Positions 9,021 through 17,449 of a stretch of DNA of 64,000 bases are shown in pieces. The notes under the pieces are model-generated. The model saw only the letters and a program-made list of their open reading frames with translations. It searched no databases and was not told the origin of the DNA. Made by a program: the position numbers and the translations under genes. The stretch is taken from positions 113,161 through 177,160 of the forward strand of contig JAXHOJ010000051.1 of assembly GCA_034519525.1 (NCBI GenBank), given 5' to 3'. Every line of letters starts with the position of its first letter. Position 1 is the stretch's first letter. The stretch is from Gemmobacter sp034519525. Lineage in GTDB: Bacteria > Pseudomonadota > Alphaproteobacteria > Rhodobacterales > Rhodobacteraceae.

Positions 9021-10063
9021 TCAAAGATCGAACAGCCCACCTTGTGCGGGCGCGCGGGGCGGCTCCAGCCCCATGTGCCGCCAGGCCCGCGCGGCCAGCA
9101 TCCGCCCGCGCGGGGTGCGCTGGATCAGGCCCTGCTGCAAGAGATAGGGCTCGATCACCTCTTCCATCGCATCGCGGCTTTCCGACAGGGCGGCGGCGAT
9201 GGTTTCCACCCCCACCGGGCCACCGCCGTAATTTTCGGCCAGCAGCATCATGTAGCGGCGGTCCGCACCATCCAGCCCCAGATGATCCACCCCCAGCCGG
9301 GTCAGCGCGCGGTCGGCGATTTCGCGGGTCAGGCGGCCGTTGCCCTCGACCGTCGCAAAATCCACCACGCGGCGCAACAGCCGCCCCGCGATGCGCGGCG
9401 TGCCGCGGGCGCGGCGGGCGATTTCGCGCGCGCCCTCGGGGTCGGCGGCGATCCCCAGCAGCCGCGCGCCGCGCGTCACGATCAGGTCCAGCTCGTCCTC
9501 GGTATAGAACTGCAGCCGGGTCGGGATGCCGAAGCGGTCGCGCAGCGGCGTGGTCAGCAGGCCCAGCCGGGTGGTGGCACCCACCAGGGTGAAGGGCTGC
9601 AACTCGATCCGCACGGTGCGCGCCGCCGGGCCTTCGCCGATCACCAGATCCAGCGCGAAATCCTCCATCGCGGGATACAGCACCTCCTCCACCGCCGGGT
9701 GAGGCGGTGGATTTCGTCGATGAACAGCACATCGCGCGGCTCCAGATTGGTCAGGATCGCCGCCAGATCGCCCGGCTTGGCCAGCACCGGGCCCGAGGTC
9801 ATGCGGAAGCCCACCCCCAGTTCGCGCGCCATGATCTGCGCCAGCGTGGTTTTGCCCAGACCGGGGGGGCCGTGAAACAGCGTGTGATCCATCGCCTCGC
9901 CGCGCATCTTGGCGCTTTCGATGAACACCGCGCAGATTCGCCCGCGCCTCGGCTTGGCCCACGAATTCGGCCAGAACCTGCGGGCGCAGGGCGCGGTCTC
10001 GAGATCTTCGGGCAGGGGTTCGGGGCGCAAGTCGTGGGATCCTGCGTCATCACCGGTCATCAT
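9021..10063 (-). CDS. ruvB: Holliday junction branch migration ATPase RuvB, three frameshifts
   Basis: RuvB is the hexameric AAA+ motor driving branch migration with RuvA. The N-terminal frame carries HGPPGLGKTTLAQIMARE (Walker A) and DVLFIDEIHRL (Walker B); the C-terminal frame carries VGATTRLGLLTTPLRDRFG (sensor region), GTPRIAGRLLRR and the winged-helix end. The protein changes frame near 9992 (ETA to LRPQVLAEF), near 9930 (back into VFIESAKMRGEAMD) and near 9697 (HRLTP to AVEEVLYPAMEDF), each explained by one missing or extra base. The start is ATGATG at 10063. It is downstream of htpX, ruvA and ruvC on the same strand. Confidence 0.93.
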
Positions 10064-10107
10064 GCGGAACAATCCCCGAACGCCGCCGCTTTGGCAAGGG
10101 GGGCGGT

Positions 10108-11040
10108 TCAGGTCCAGGGGCCGCTGCGCCGGGGGCCGCGCCCGGCTTTCGGGATGGAACTGCGCCCGGTTACAGGGGCAGCCCGGGCGGGGGCAGCGCC
10201 GACCATCGCCTGCAGCGCGGCAATCCGGTTCGCGGTGTTCGGATGGGTGGAAAACAGCCGGTCATGCGCATGGGTATGCAGCGGGTTGATGATATACATC
10301 GGCGCCGAAGCCGGGTTTGCCTCGGCCCGCGGATTGTCGATCCCCTGGCGCAATGCCTCGATCCTGCCCAGCGCCGAGGCCAGCGCACGCGGCTGGCCGC
10401 AGATCTGCGCCCCCAGCCGTGTCCGGCCTCGTATTCCCGACTGCGCGAGATCGCCATCTGCACCAGCGCCGCCGCCAGCGGGGCAAAGATCATCACCGCA
10501 AGGGTGCCCAGAAATCCGCCCGGCCTGTCACGGTCGCCACCAAAGAACATCGCGAAATTCGCCAGCATCGAAATGGCACCGGCCATGGTGGCGGTGACCG
10601 TCATGATCAGCGTGTCGCGGTTGCGGATATGCGCCAGCTCATGCGCCATCACCCCCGCCACCTCTTCGGGCGACAGGCGGCGCAGCAGGCCGGTGGTCGC
10701 GGCCACGGCGGAATTCTGTGGGTTGCGCCCGGTGGCAAAGGCATTGGGCTGATCGGGTCGGATGCATATAGACGCTTGGGCATCGGCATCTCGCGCGCGC
10801 ATCGGCCAGACCGCGCGACCATCGCACGCAGATCCGGCGCGCTGCGTTCGGTCGACCTCGACGCGCCCCCTCCATGCGCAGCACGGCCTTGTCGCTGTTC
10901 CAATAGGTGAACAGGTTCATGCCCCCGGCGATCACCAGCGCGATCACCGCGCCCTGTGCTCCGCCCAGCAGGCCGCCGATTCCCATGAACAGCGCGGTCA
11001 TCGCCGCCATCAGCATGGCCGTCTTCACATATCCGCCCAT
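10108..11040 (-). CDS. htpX: HtpX-type membrane zinc metalloprotease, frameshifted
   Basis: An M48B membrane protease of the envelope stress response that degrades damaged membrane proteins. The N-terminus MGGYVKTAMLMAAMTALFMGIGGLLGG gives the first transmembrane helices. The middle frame has QPNAFATGRNPQNSAVAATTG, the zinc motif MAHELAHIRNRD and two further membrane segments. The C-terminal frame (10353 down to 10108) has MYIINPLHTHAHDRLFSTHPNT, the family end block. Three frames are needed, with switches in 10760-10870 and near 10430, so several single-base errors are inferred. It sits between ruvA and ruvB. Confidence 0.9.
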
Positions 11041-11083
11041 ATGGCACCTCCTGCGCCGAATATGGGGGGCATAGGCGCGTGGC

Positions 11084-11797
11084 TCAAGTCTTCGGCGCCA
11101 GCAGCTTCAGCGCCGGGCGGATCAGGCGCGGCCGTATCGGCCTCCGGCGGTTCTCGCGCCGGCGCACTGCGGCCACGGCCTGTGCCGCATCCGAACGGCC
11201 CATAGCCCAGGTTCGGTCAGCGCCGACAGCGCATCCGGCCATGGCCTGGCTCGCGCCGCGCGCGGCCGGGGGCGCCGGCGTCGTCGACCGCCCGGATGCC
11301 GCGGGGGGGCGCGGGCTCGTCGCCACAGGCTCCTCGATCACCGCATCGCGGCAACGGCCTCCGCGTCGACAGTGCACGCCGCCCATCGCCATGACGCCGG
11401 GCGCCTTGGCCTTCAGCTCCAGCACCACACGCTGCGCGATCTTCGGCCCGATGCCGGGCGCCACCTGAATGGCGCGGGCATCGCCCAGCGTGATGGCGCG
11501 CGCCGCGCCCTCGGCCCCCAGGGTGCCCAGGATCGCCATCGCGGCCTTGGCGCCCACGCCCTGCACCGTCATCAGCAGCCGGTGCCACTCCTTTTCCAGC
11601 AGGGTCGGAAAGCCGAATAGCTGCAGCAGATCCTCGCGCACCAGCAGTTCGGTATAAAGCGCGCAGGCCTCGCCCACCCCGGGCAGGGCGGCCAGCGTCC
11701 GGTCGCTGACATGCACGATATACCCCACCCCGCGCACGTCGATCAGCACATGATCCGCCGCGCGGTAATCAATCCGCCCCGAAATCTTGCCGATCAT
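11084..11797 (-). CDS. ruvA: Holliday junction DNA helicase RuvA, domain III partly scrambled
   Basis: RuvA is the tetrameric protein that binds four-way junctions and recruits RuvB. The first 150 residues (OB fold and helix-hairpin-helix domains) are normal: MIGKISGRIDY, LLMTVQGVGAKAAMAILG and VAPGIGPKIAQRVVLELK. The linker and the RuvB-binding domain III are odd: the expected ALSALTNLGY-like block is readable only in another frame, while the ORF keeps GRSDAAQAVAAV and ends LKLLAPK. Compensating indels between about 11100 and 11400 would explain this. The start overlaps the ruvC stop by four bases. Confidence 0.92.
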   Translation of the reverse strand: MIGKISGRIDYRAADHVLIDVRGVGYIVHVSDRTLAALPGVGEACALYTELLVREDLLQLFGFPTLLEKEWHRLLMTVQGVGAKAAMAILGTLGAEGAARAITLGDARAIQVAPGIGPKIAQRVVLELKAKAPGVMAMGGVHCRRGGRCRDAVIEEPVATSPRPPAASGRSTTPAPPAARGASQAMAGCAVGADRTWAMGRSDAAQAVAAVRRRENRRRPIRPRLIRPALKLLAPKT

Positions 11798-12312
11798 CCT
11801 GCCGCCCTCCGCAGTGCATCCTGCAGCCTGCTGCTGCTCTGGCTGTGATGCGCGTGGCAGATCGCCACGGCAAGGGCATCGGCGGCATCCGGCCCCGCGA
11901 TCTTCACGCCCGGCAGATGCAGCCGCACCATATGATCCACCTGCACCTTGGCGGCATGGCCCACGCCCACCACCGTCTTCTTCACCGCATTGGGGGCATA
12001 TTCCCCCACCGTCAGCCCGAATTGTGCGGGCACCAGCAGCGCAATGCCGCGCGCCTGTCCCAGTTTCAGGGTGGCGACAGCATCCTTGTTGACAAAGGTA
12101 TGTTCCACCGCCGCTGTTTCGGGCTGATACAGGCGCAGAACCTCGGTCAGCTGGCTGTGCAGGCTGACCAGCCGCAACGCCAGATCGCCCTCTCCCTCGC
12201 CCGGTGCGGAATGGCAGATGCCATTGGCGACATGGCTGAGTCGCACCCCCTGCACGTCGATTATGCCCCAGCCGAGGTTGCGCAACCCCGGGTCAATCCC
12301 CAACACCCGCAT
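11794..12312 (-). CDS. ruvC: Crossover junction endodeoxyribonuclease RuvC
   Basis: RuvC is the resolvase that nicks Holliday junctions symmetrically; it works with RuvAB. The protein has 172 residues, a normal length. The start ATG at 12312 gives MRVLGIDPGLRNLGWG with the first catalytic aspartate (D7); further acidic residues are in AAVEHTFVNKDA and in PDAADALAVAICHAH, all family marks. The longer upstream open frame is not conserved and is ignored. It is first gene of the ruvC-ruvA-htpX-ruvB run on the minus strand, coupled to ruvA by an ATGA overlap. Confidence 0.96.
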   Translation of the reverse strand: MRVLGIDPGLRNLGWGIIDVQGVRLSHVANGICHSAPGEGEGDLALRLVSLHSQLTEVLRLYQPETAAVEHTFVNKDAVATLKLGQARGIALLVPAQFGLTVGEYAPNAVKKTVVGVGHAAKVQVDHMVRLHLPGVKIAGPDAADALAVAICHAHHSQSSSRLQDALRRAAG

Positions 12313-12601
12313 CGCCGCCCCTTTGTTCTTGCTTTGCCCCAATCTAGCACAAAGCCTGAACCCGGGCCAATGCGTTTCTCGTGGTGCATCCCCGACGCTT
12401 TGCGCGATGCCCGCGACATTGCGGCGGAACTGCGGCATGAAACCTTGAAAAACAGGTGAAAACAGCCCCGTCGAGCCATGCGGATTCTGCATGTGCGACA
12501 TGAATTTTCGATGGCTTCCCTTTTGCACTCTGCACGATTATTTCACCACTCGATGGCATGAACGCCTTCTGTCTAAGCAGTTTTGAAACGAGGAACCCGC
12601 C

Positions 12602-12817
12602 ATGGCCGCTTATGAGACTACCCGGACGGCGCCCTTTGGCGCTATCGCGACTTACCGCTTCATCCAGTTCTTTGGTGCGATCTTTGCTGCGGCTGCAGCA
12701 TGGAACGATGCCCGCGTGACCCGCAATGCGCTGGAAAAGCTGTCGGACCGCGAGCTTGACGATATCGGGCTCTGCCGTGGCGACATCGATCTGATCGGCG
12801 GAAACGGCCGCATCTGA
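12602..12817 (+). CDS. DUF1127 small protein
   Basis: A 71-residue protein ending in the DUF1127 (YjiS-like) motif NALEKLSDRELDDIGLCRGDI. Small DUF1127 proteins are abundant in alphaproteobacteria; in some species they affect phosphate/carbon metabolism or RNA turnover through the arginine-rich helix, but function here is unknown. A GAGGAA ribosome-binding site lies seven bases before ATG 12602. It is a single-gene unit with its own strong terminator, facing away from ruvC; the 289-base gap upstream should hold both promoters, though I cannot assign -35/-10 boxes with confidence. Confidence 0.88.
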   Translation: MAAYETTRTAPFGAIATYRFIQFFGAIFAAAAAWNDARVTRNALEKLSDRELDDIGLCRGDIDLIGGNGRI

Positions 12818-12863
12818 TCTGTTGCCCGGATTGGGGTGGCATGACCGCCCCAGACGTTACGCC

Positions 12864-12894
12864 AAAGGCCGCTCCCGCCCGGGACGCGGCCTTT
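12864..12894 (+). terminator. Rho-independent terminator of the DUF1127 gene
   Basis: Perfect 9-base stem AAAGGCCGC / GCGGCCTTT with a 13-base loop, 46 bases after the stop; it could act in either direction, also for prmA on the other strand. Confidence 0.75.
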
Positions 12895-12897
12895 CTG

Positions 12898-12925
12898 GTT
12901 TCTTGGGGCCAGTTTCTTGGGGCCA
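12898..12925 (+). repeat. Two tandem 14-base units
   Basis: GTTTCTTGGGGCCA occurs twice head to tail just after the DUF1127 terminator. It has no visible role and may be simple slippage. Confidence 0.6.
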
Positions 12926-13022
12926 GCCTATGGGCTGAAATCTGGGGGCCGACGTTTTCCCGCTGAAATGCAATTCCATGGCGCCGGGTCGCCGCTGACA
13001 AGCGACCCGGCGCCAGATGGCA

Positions 13023-13900
13023 TCAGCGGCGCTGCATCACCAGCGCCGACCATTCGCCAAGATCCTCGCGCGCCTCTAGGGCAAAGCCCGCGGCAAGATA
13101 GGCCGCCGTCATCGCTTCGGCTTGCACCACCAGCAGGCCCGATAAGAATCGCCCGCCCGCCCGAACCGATATGCGCGGCCATATCGGGGGCCAGCTCGAT
13201 CAGCGGGCCTTTCAGGATATTGGCAAAGACCAGATCAAACGGGCGCCGCTGCGGCGATGTCGGGATGGGCAAAGCCTGCCGCCTCCAGAGCAGGCCACCC
13301 GGCCCTCCAGGTCGTTGATCGCCACATTCGCCTCGGCCACATCCACGGCCACCCGGTCGATGTCCGATGCGATCATGCGCGCCTCGGGCAGGACGGCCGC
13401 CGCCGCCAGCGCCAGAACGGCGGTGCCGCAGCCGATATCGGCCACGTTGGCAGGGCGCAACGCCCGCCTCCAACAGCCGGTCAAAGGCGCGCAGACAGCC
13501 CAGCGTGGTGCCGTGATGCCCGGTGCCAAAGGCCACCGTTGCCTCGATCTGCAGCGCCATGCGGCCCTGCGGGCACCTTGTCGGCATCATGGCTGCCATA
13601 GACAAAGAACCGCCCGGCCTCCACCGGCGCCAGTTCGCGCCGCACATGCGCCACCCAGTCGATATCGGGCAGTTCCGACAGGGCAAAGGGCCGCGCCTCG
13701 AAGGCCAGCGCCAGCACGTCCAGCATCACCGCATTGGGCTGCTCCACGAAATAGGCGCCAACTTCCCACAGGCCGGAATCATCCTCGATCTCGAACACCC
13801 CCACGCCCACCGGCGCCGGGTCCAGCTTCTCGATGGCTTCTGCCAGCGCTTCGGCGGCATCTTCCCCCATCAGGGTGGTCAGGGCAGAATAGGTGGCCAT
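13023..13900 (-). CDS. prmA: Ribosomal protein L11 methyltransferase PrmA, several frameshifts
   Basis: PrmA trimethylates ribosomal protein L11 using S-adenosylmethionine. The first 100 residues from ATG 13900 (AAGGAGC ribosome-binding site) are intact: MATYSALTTLMGEDAAEALAE and FALSELPDIDWVAHVRRE. Then the protein continues in other frames: VAFGTGHHGTTLGCLRAFD, VADIGCGTAVLALAAAAVLPEA (SAM-binding motif I), SDIDRVAVDVAEANVAIND, DLVFANILKGPLIELAPDMAAH (the N-P-P-like motif IV region) and finally EWSALVMQRR before a stop at 13023. Switches fall near 13570, 13450, 13290-13250 and 13165. Total length agrees with the family (about 290), so the gene is complete apart from indels. Confidence 0.9.
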
Positions 13901-14109
13901 CGGGTGCTCCTTCCATGGGCGTGCCCGCGCGATAGCCGCGCGCGGCAAGGCGGTCAACCCGGCTTGGGCGCGCTGGCCTGTCACGCGGGCTTTGCCCCGG
14001 CACTGATCGGGGGTGAACGCATGGTGCCGCAATCGGCAGCCCGTGGCGTCTTTCGGTAAGACCTGTCAGGTCAGAAGGCGGCACCAAAAGGCTGCCGCCC
14101 AGCCATAGG

Positions 14110-14769
14110 TCAGGCGCGCACGCCCAGCCCGATCGGGCAGGTCACGCCGGTGCCACCGATCCCGCAATAGCCATCAGGGTTTTTCGCCAGATATTGCTGA
14201 TGGTAATCTTCGGCAAAATAGAACACCGGCGCGGCCATGATCTCGGTGGTGATCTGGGCCTTGCCCGCCGCCGTCAGCGCCTGCTGATACAGCGCCTTTG
14301 AGTCGCGCGCGGCGGTCTCCTGTTCCGGCGAATAGGTGTAGATGCCGGAACGGTAGGTGCTGCCGATATCATTGCCCTGCCTCATGCCCTGGGTCGGATC
14401 ATGCCCCTCCCAGAACAGCTTCAGCAGCGTCTCATAGCTCACCACCGCCGGATCAAAGATCACCCGGACCACCTCGTTATGCCCGGTCAGCTGGGTGCAG
14501 GTCTCCTTGTAGGTGGGGTTCGGGGTAAGGCCGCCGGCATATCCCACCATGGTCAGCCAGACGCCCTCATGCTGCCAGAACTTGCGCTCCACACCCCAGA
14601 AACAGCCCATGCCGAACATCGCCTCGGCCATGCCCTCCGGCACCGGCGATTTCAGCGGCAGCCCGCTCAGGAAATGTGTCTCTGCCGTGGGCAGCGGCTC
14701 CGGCCGGCCGGGCAGGGCATCCTGCGGCGCAACCATCTTCATCTTCGCGCTATTGAACATCTGGAACAT
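14110..14769 (-). CDS. msrA: Peptide-methionine (S)-S-oxide reductase MsrA
   Basis: A 219-residue MsrA repairing oxidised methionine. The catalytic motif GCFWGVE has C56; the substrate-binding block GYAGGLTPNPTYKETCTQLTGHNEVVRV and the end block DYHQQYLAKNPDGYCGIGGTGV follow, so it is the long form with an N-terminal extension as in E. coli MsrA. ATG 14769 is used; the conserved fold starts at about residue 48. It is transcribed away from the conserved unknown at 15081. Confidence 0.95.
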   Translation of the reverse strand: MFQMFNSAKMKMVAPQDALPGRPEPLPTAETHFLSGLPLKSPVPEGMAEAMFGMGCFWGVERKFWQHEGVWLTMVGYAGGLTPNPTYKETCTQLTGHNEVVRVIFDPAVVSYETLLKLFWEGHDPTQGMRQGNDIGSTYRSGIYTYSPEQETAARDSKALYQQALTAAGKAQITTEIMAAPVFYFAEDYHQQYLAKNPDGYCGIGGTGVTCPIGLGVRA

Positions 14770-15080
14770 CGCCGCCTCCTGTTTCTGTCCCCAATATAGG
14801 GCAGGGGGGGCCGGGTTCCAATCACCCTGCCGATACCACGCCCCTGCCTCCTGTCACGCGCATCCGGCCCGCCCCCTCTGCCCTTCCTCTTGGCCCAAAT
14901 ACCCATTCGGCCCGCCCGCCGCCGCCGCATCGCCTGCCGGATGTGACGCCCCTGCCGCCTGCCATGGCAATGCCGCCCAAGGGGGCTCGATGCCCCCGCG
15001 GGCGGCCCCCTCTTCCGGGTCCGTGGCTTGAGCCTCCGGGCGAAAGGCATTACAGCGGGCCGCACCAAAGGGAGAGGCCC
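14770..15080. other. Divergent intergenic region between msrA and the ybgC cluster
   Basis: This 311-base gap holds no gene that I can support. It includes the dispersed element arm at 14882-14902 and long C-rich runs. A GGGAGAGG ribosome-binding site precedes the start at 15081. Promoters for msrA and for the ybgC/tol cluster are expected here, but I see no clear sigma-70 boxes. Confidence 0.4.
14882..14902 (-). repeat. Single arm of the dispersed intergenic element
   Basis: Exact reverse complement of the 21-base arm at 5108-5128, here between the divergent msrA and the gene at 15081. See also 33521-33637 and 54681-54747. Confidence 0.65.
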
Positions 15081-15707
15081 ATGACCCCCGCCGAAATCGA
15101 AGCCCTGTTCACCCGCAGCACCGGCGAATATCTCTGCGCGCGCTGGGGGCGCCCCATCGTGCCCGTTGTCTTCGGCGTCGAAGATGCCACGCTGTCGGTG
15201 GTCAAGGGCGCGGTCGAGGCCATGGTGATGCTGGCCGGGCACCGCATGGCCGAAACCGACCCGGAACTGGGCGCCAATCTGATGGTGTTCTTCTTCCGCG
15301 ACTGGGCCGAACTGCCGCAGGTGCCCAAGCTTGACCGGATGATCCCCGACCTGCTGCCGCTGTGCGACCGGCTGGAAAAGGCCGGGGCGAACCAGTACCG
15401 CATCTTCCGTTTCGATGCCGATGGCGCGATCAAGGCGGCCTTTGTCTTCATCCGCATGGATGCCGATCTGGAATCCGTGCCAGCCGAAACCCTGGCCCTG
15501 CAACAGGCGGCGCAGATCATCCTGCTGTGGTCAGACCGCGCCTTTGCCACCACCTCGCCGCTGGCCCGCGTCGGGGAAACCGTCATCCTGCGGCCCGAGA
15601 TCGGCGCGCTGATCCGGCTGGCCTATGATCCGGCGCTGCCGCCTGTGGCGCGCGATCCCTCCCATGCCCTGCGCCTGGCCGCGCGGCTGGCCATGAGCGG
15701 GGTCTGA
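15081..15707 (+). CDS. Conserved protein of unknown function upstream of ybgC
   Basis: I do not recognise a named domain in this 208-residue soluble protein. It starts MTPAEIEALFTRSTGEYLCARWGRP, has no signal peptide or membrane helix, and contains FFFRDWAELPQVPKLDRM and RIFRFDADGAIKAAFVFIRMD. The composition is that of a normal well-expressed core gene. ATG 15081 follows GGGAGAGG by five bases. It ends one base before the ybgC start, so it is almost surely cotranscribed with the Tol-Pal genes, and that position is the only clue to function. A frame extension upstream of 15081 is not conserved-looking and is rejected. Confidence 0.8.
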   Translation: MTPAEIEALFTRSTGEYLCARWGRPIVPVVFGVEDATLSVVKGAVEAMVMLAGHRMAETDPELGANLMVFFFRDWAELPQVPKLDRMIPDLLPLCDRLEKAGANQYRIFRFDADGAIKAAFVFIRMDADLESVPAETLALQQAAQIILLWSDRAFATTSPLARVGETVILRPEIGALIRLAYDPALPPVARDPSHALRLAARLAMSGV

Positions 15708-15708
15708 C

Positions 15709-16107
15709 ATGCACAGCTTTCCGCTGCGGGTTTACTATGAAGACACCGATCTGGCCGGGATCGTCTATTACGCCAACTATCTGAAGTTCATCGAACGTGG
15801 CCGCAGCGAATGGGTGCGCGGGCTGGGGGTCGATCAGGCGCAGCTGCGCGCCGAAACCGGCATCGTCTTTGCCGTGCGCCGGGTCGAGGCCGATTACCTT
15901 CGCCCCGCCATCTTCGACGACAGCCTGACCGTCACCACAGAGCTGCGCAGCCTCGGTGGTGCGCGGATCGACCTGTGGCAGCGTGTGCTGCGCGGGCCCG
16001 AGGTGCTGTTCACCGCCGCCGTCACGCTGGTCTGTCTGGGGGCCGATGGCCGCGCGGCCCGGCTGCCGGATGCGGTGCGCAGCCGCCTGTCGCCGCCCGC
16101 CGCCTGA
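15709..16107 (+). CDS. ybgC: Tol-Pal associated acyl-CoA thioesterase YbgC
   Basis: A 132-residue hot-dog thioesterase of the 4-hydroxybenzoyl-CoA thioesterase type, always first in tol-pal operons. The active-site block YYEDTDLAGIVYYANYLKFIERGRSE (from residue 9) holds the catalytic aspartate; ADYLRPAIFDD follows as in the family. In other bacteria it acts on acyl-CoA or acyl-ACP near the membrane and is linked to phospholipid metabolism. An inverted repeat (16099-16113) covers its stop codon and could weaken read-through into tolQ. Confidence 0.94.
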   Translation: MHSFPLRVYYEDTDLAGIVYYANYLKFIERGRSEWVRGLGVDQAQLRAETGIVFAVRRVEADYLRPAIFDDSLTVTTELRSLGGARIDLWQRVLRGPEVLFTAAVTLVCLGADGRAARLPDAVRSRLSPPAA

Positions 16108-16237
16108 GGCGGCTTGTTGCCACATCAGCACGTTTCGGCCTCTGCACGAGGATGTGTTGGCTTTCCCCCTAAAAACCGGATAGAATCAGCGGTAATGAAC
16201 GTGGCCGAAATATGGCCCGGCAATAAGAGCAGGCGTA

Positions 16238-16933
16238 ATGAACACGGAAACCCTCGCGGTGGCGCAGGAGATGGATTTCTCCTTGCTCGCCCTTTTCGCA
16301 CGCGCAACCATCACCGTGAAGCTGGTGATGATTGGGCTTTTGATCATGTCTTTCTGGTCCTGGGCGATCATCGTGCGCAAGCATCTGATGTTCCGCGCCG
16401 CCCGGGCCGAGGCTGCGGTCTTCGATCAGGCCTTCTGGTCGGGCGAGCCGCTGGACGAGCTGTTTGAAAAGCTGGGGCCGACCCCCGCCGGGCAGAGCGA
16501 GCGTATTTTCGCCGCCGGGATGCTGGAATGGCGGCGCAGCCATCGCCATGATGGCGGGCTGATCGCCGGGGCGCAGTCGCGGATTGACCGGGCCATGGAT
16601 GTGGCCATCGCCCGCGAAACCGAAACGCTCAGCGGCGGCCTGTCCTTCCTGGCCACCGTCGGCTCTACCGCGCCCTTCATCGGGCTGTTCGGCACCGTTT
16701 ACGGCATCATGCACGCCTTCACCGAAATTGCCGCCACCAAGAACACCGATCTGGCCACCGTGGCCCCCGGCATCGCCGAGGCGCTGATGGCCACCGGCAT
16801 CGGCCTTGTCGCCGCCATTCCGGCCGTGGTCTTCTACAACAAGCTCAATGCCGACAGCGAGCGGATCATCGGGGGCTATGGCGCCTTTGCCGACGAATTC
16901 GCAACGATCCTGTCGCGCCAGCTGGACGCCTGA
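16238..16933 (+). CDS. tolQ: Tol-Pal inner-membrane proton channel subunit TolQ
   Basis: A 231-residue MotA/TolQ/ExbB protein. With TolR it forms the proton channel energising TolA for outer-membrane constriction at division. Three transmembrane helices are visible: ITVKLVMIGLLIMSFWSWAIIV (near 25-45), SFLATVGSTAPFIGLFGTVYGIM (near 140-160, with the conserved GSTAPFIGLFGTV motif) and GIAEALMATGIGLVAAIPAVVFYN (near 175-198). The order tolQ-tolR-tolA is standard. The stop is three bases from the tolR start. Confidence 0.96.
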   Translation: MNTETLAVAQEMDFSLLALFARATITVKLVMIGLLIMSFWSWAIIVRKHLMFRAARAEAAVFDQAFWSGEPLDELFEKLGPTPAGQSERIFAAGMLEWRRSHRHDGGLIAGAQSRIDRAMDVAIARETETLSGGLSFLATVGSTAPFIGLFGTVYGIMHAFTEIAATKNTDLATVAPGIAEALMATGIGLVAAIPAVVFYNKLNADSERIIGGYGAFADEFATILSRQLDA

Positions 16934-16936
16934 ACC

Positions 16937-17437
16937 ATGGGGGCCGGGGTCGTCAGGAAATCGGGCGGGGGCAGCCGTCGGGGCCGCCGCCGCGGGGGCG
17001 CGGGCGCCATGTCGGAAATCAACATCACGCCCTTCGTGGATGTGATGCTGGTGCTGCTCATCATCTTCATGGTGGCGGCGCCGATGCTGACAGTCGGGGT
17101 GCCGGTGCAATTGCCGGAAACCGCTGCCGCCAGCCTGCCCACCGAACAGGAAGAGCCGCTGGCGATCACCATTGCCGCCGATGGCAAGCTGTTCCTGATG
17201 AACACCGAAGTGCCGGAAGAAGAGCTGATCCCCAAACTGGCCGCGATTTCGGCAGAACGCACCTCCGACAAGGTTTTCCTGCGCGCGGATGGCACGATTC
17301 CCTATGCGCGCGTTGCCCAGGTCATGGGCGCGCTCAATGCCGGGGGCTTTCGCAACATCGGTCTGGTGACCGACAGCAACGGCCCGCTGATGGGCGGTTC
17401 CGTGGGCGGCGCTGCTGCCCCCGCGAATGACGGCTGA
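16937..17437 (+). CDS. tolR: Tol-Pal inner-membrane protein TolR
   Basis: A 166-residue ExbD/TolR protein with one transmembrane helix (FVDVMLVLLIIFMVAAPMLT, near 33-52) carrying the proton-relay aspartate in INITPFVDVMLVLL, and a periplasmic domain with ITIAADGKLFLMNTEV and VFLRADGTIPYARVAQVMGAL. The basic, glycine-rich N-terminus (GGGSRRGRRRGG) is longer than in E. coli but usual in Rhodobacteraceae. The start ATG 16937 follows the tolQ stop directly. Confidence 0.95.
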   Translation: MGAGVVRKSGGGSRRGRRRGGAGAMSEINITPFVDVMLVLLIIFMVAAPMLTVGVPVQLPETAAASLPTEQEEPLAITIAADGKLFLMNTEVPEEELIPKLAAISAERTSDKVFLRADGTIPYARVAQVMGALNAGGFRNIGLVTDSNGPLMGGSVGGAAAPANDG

Positions 17438-17449
17438 GGCCCCGTTGCC

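Noticed and set aside
7612..13600. True pseudogenes or programmed frameshifting in ileS, ruvB, htpX and prmA
   Set aside because: The shifts are many, at ordinary sites, in both directions, and lack slippery heptamers with downstream structure; sequence error explains all.
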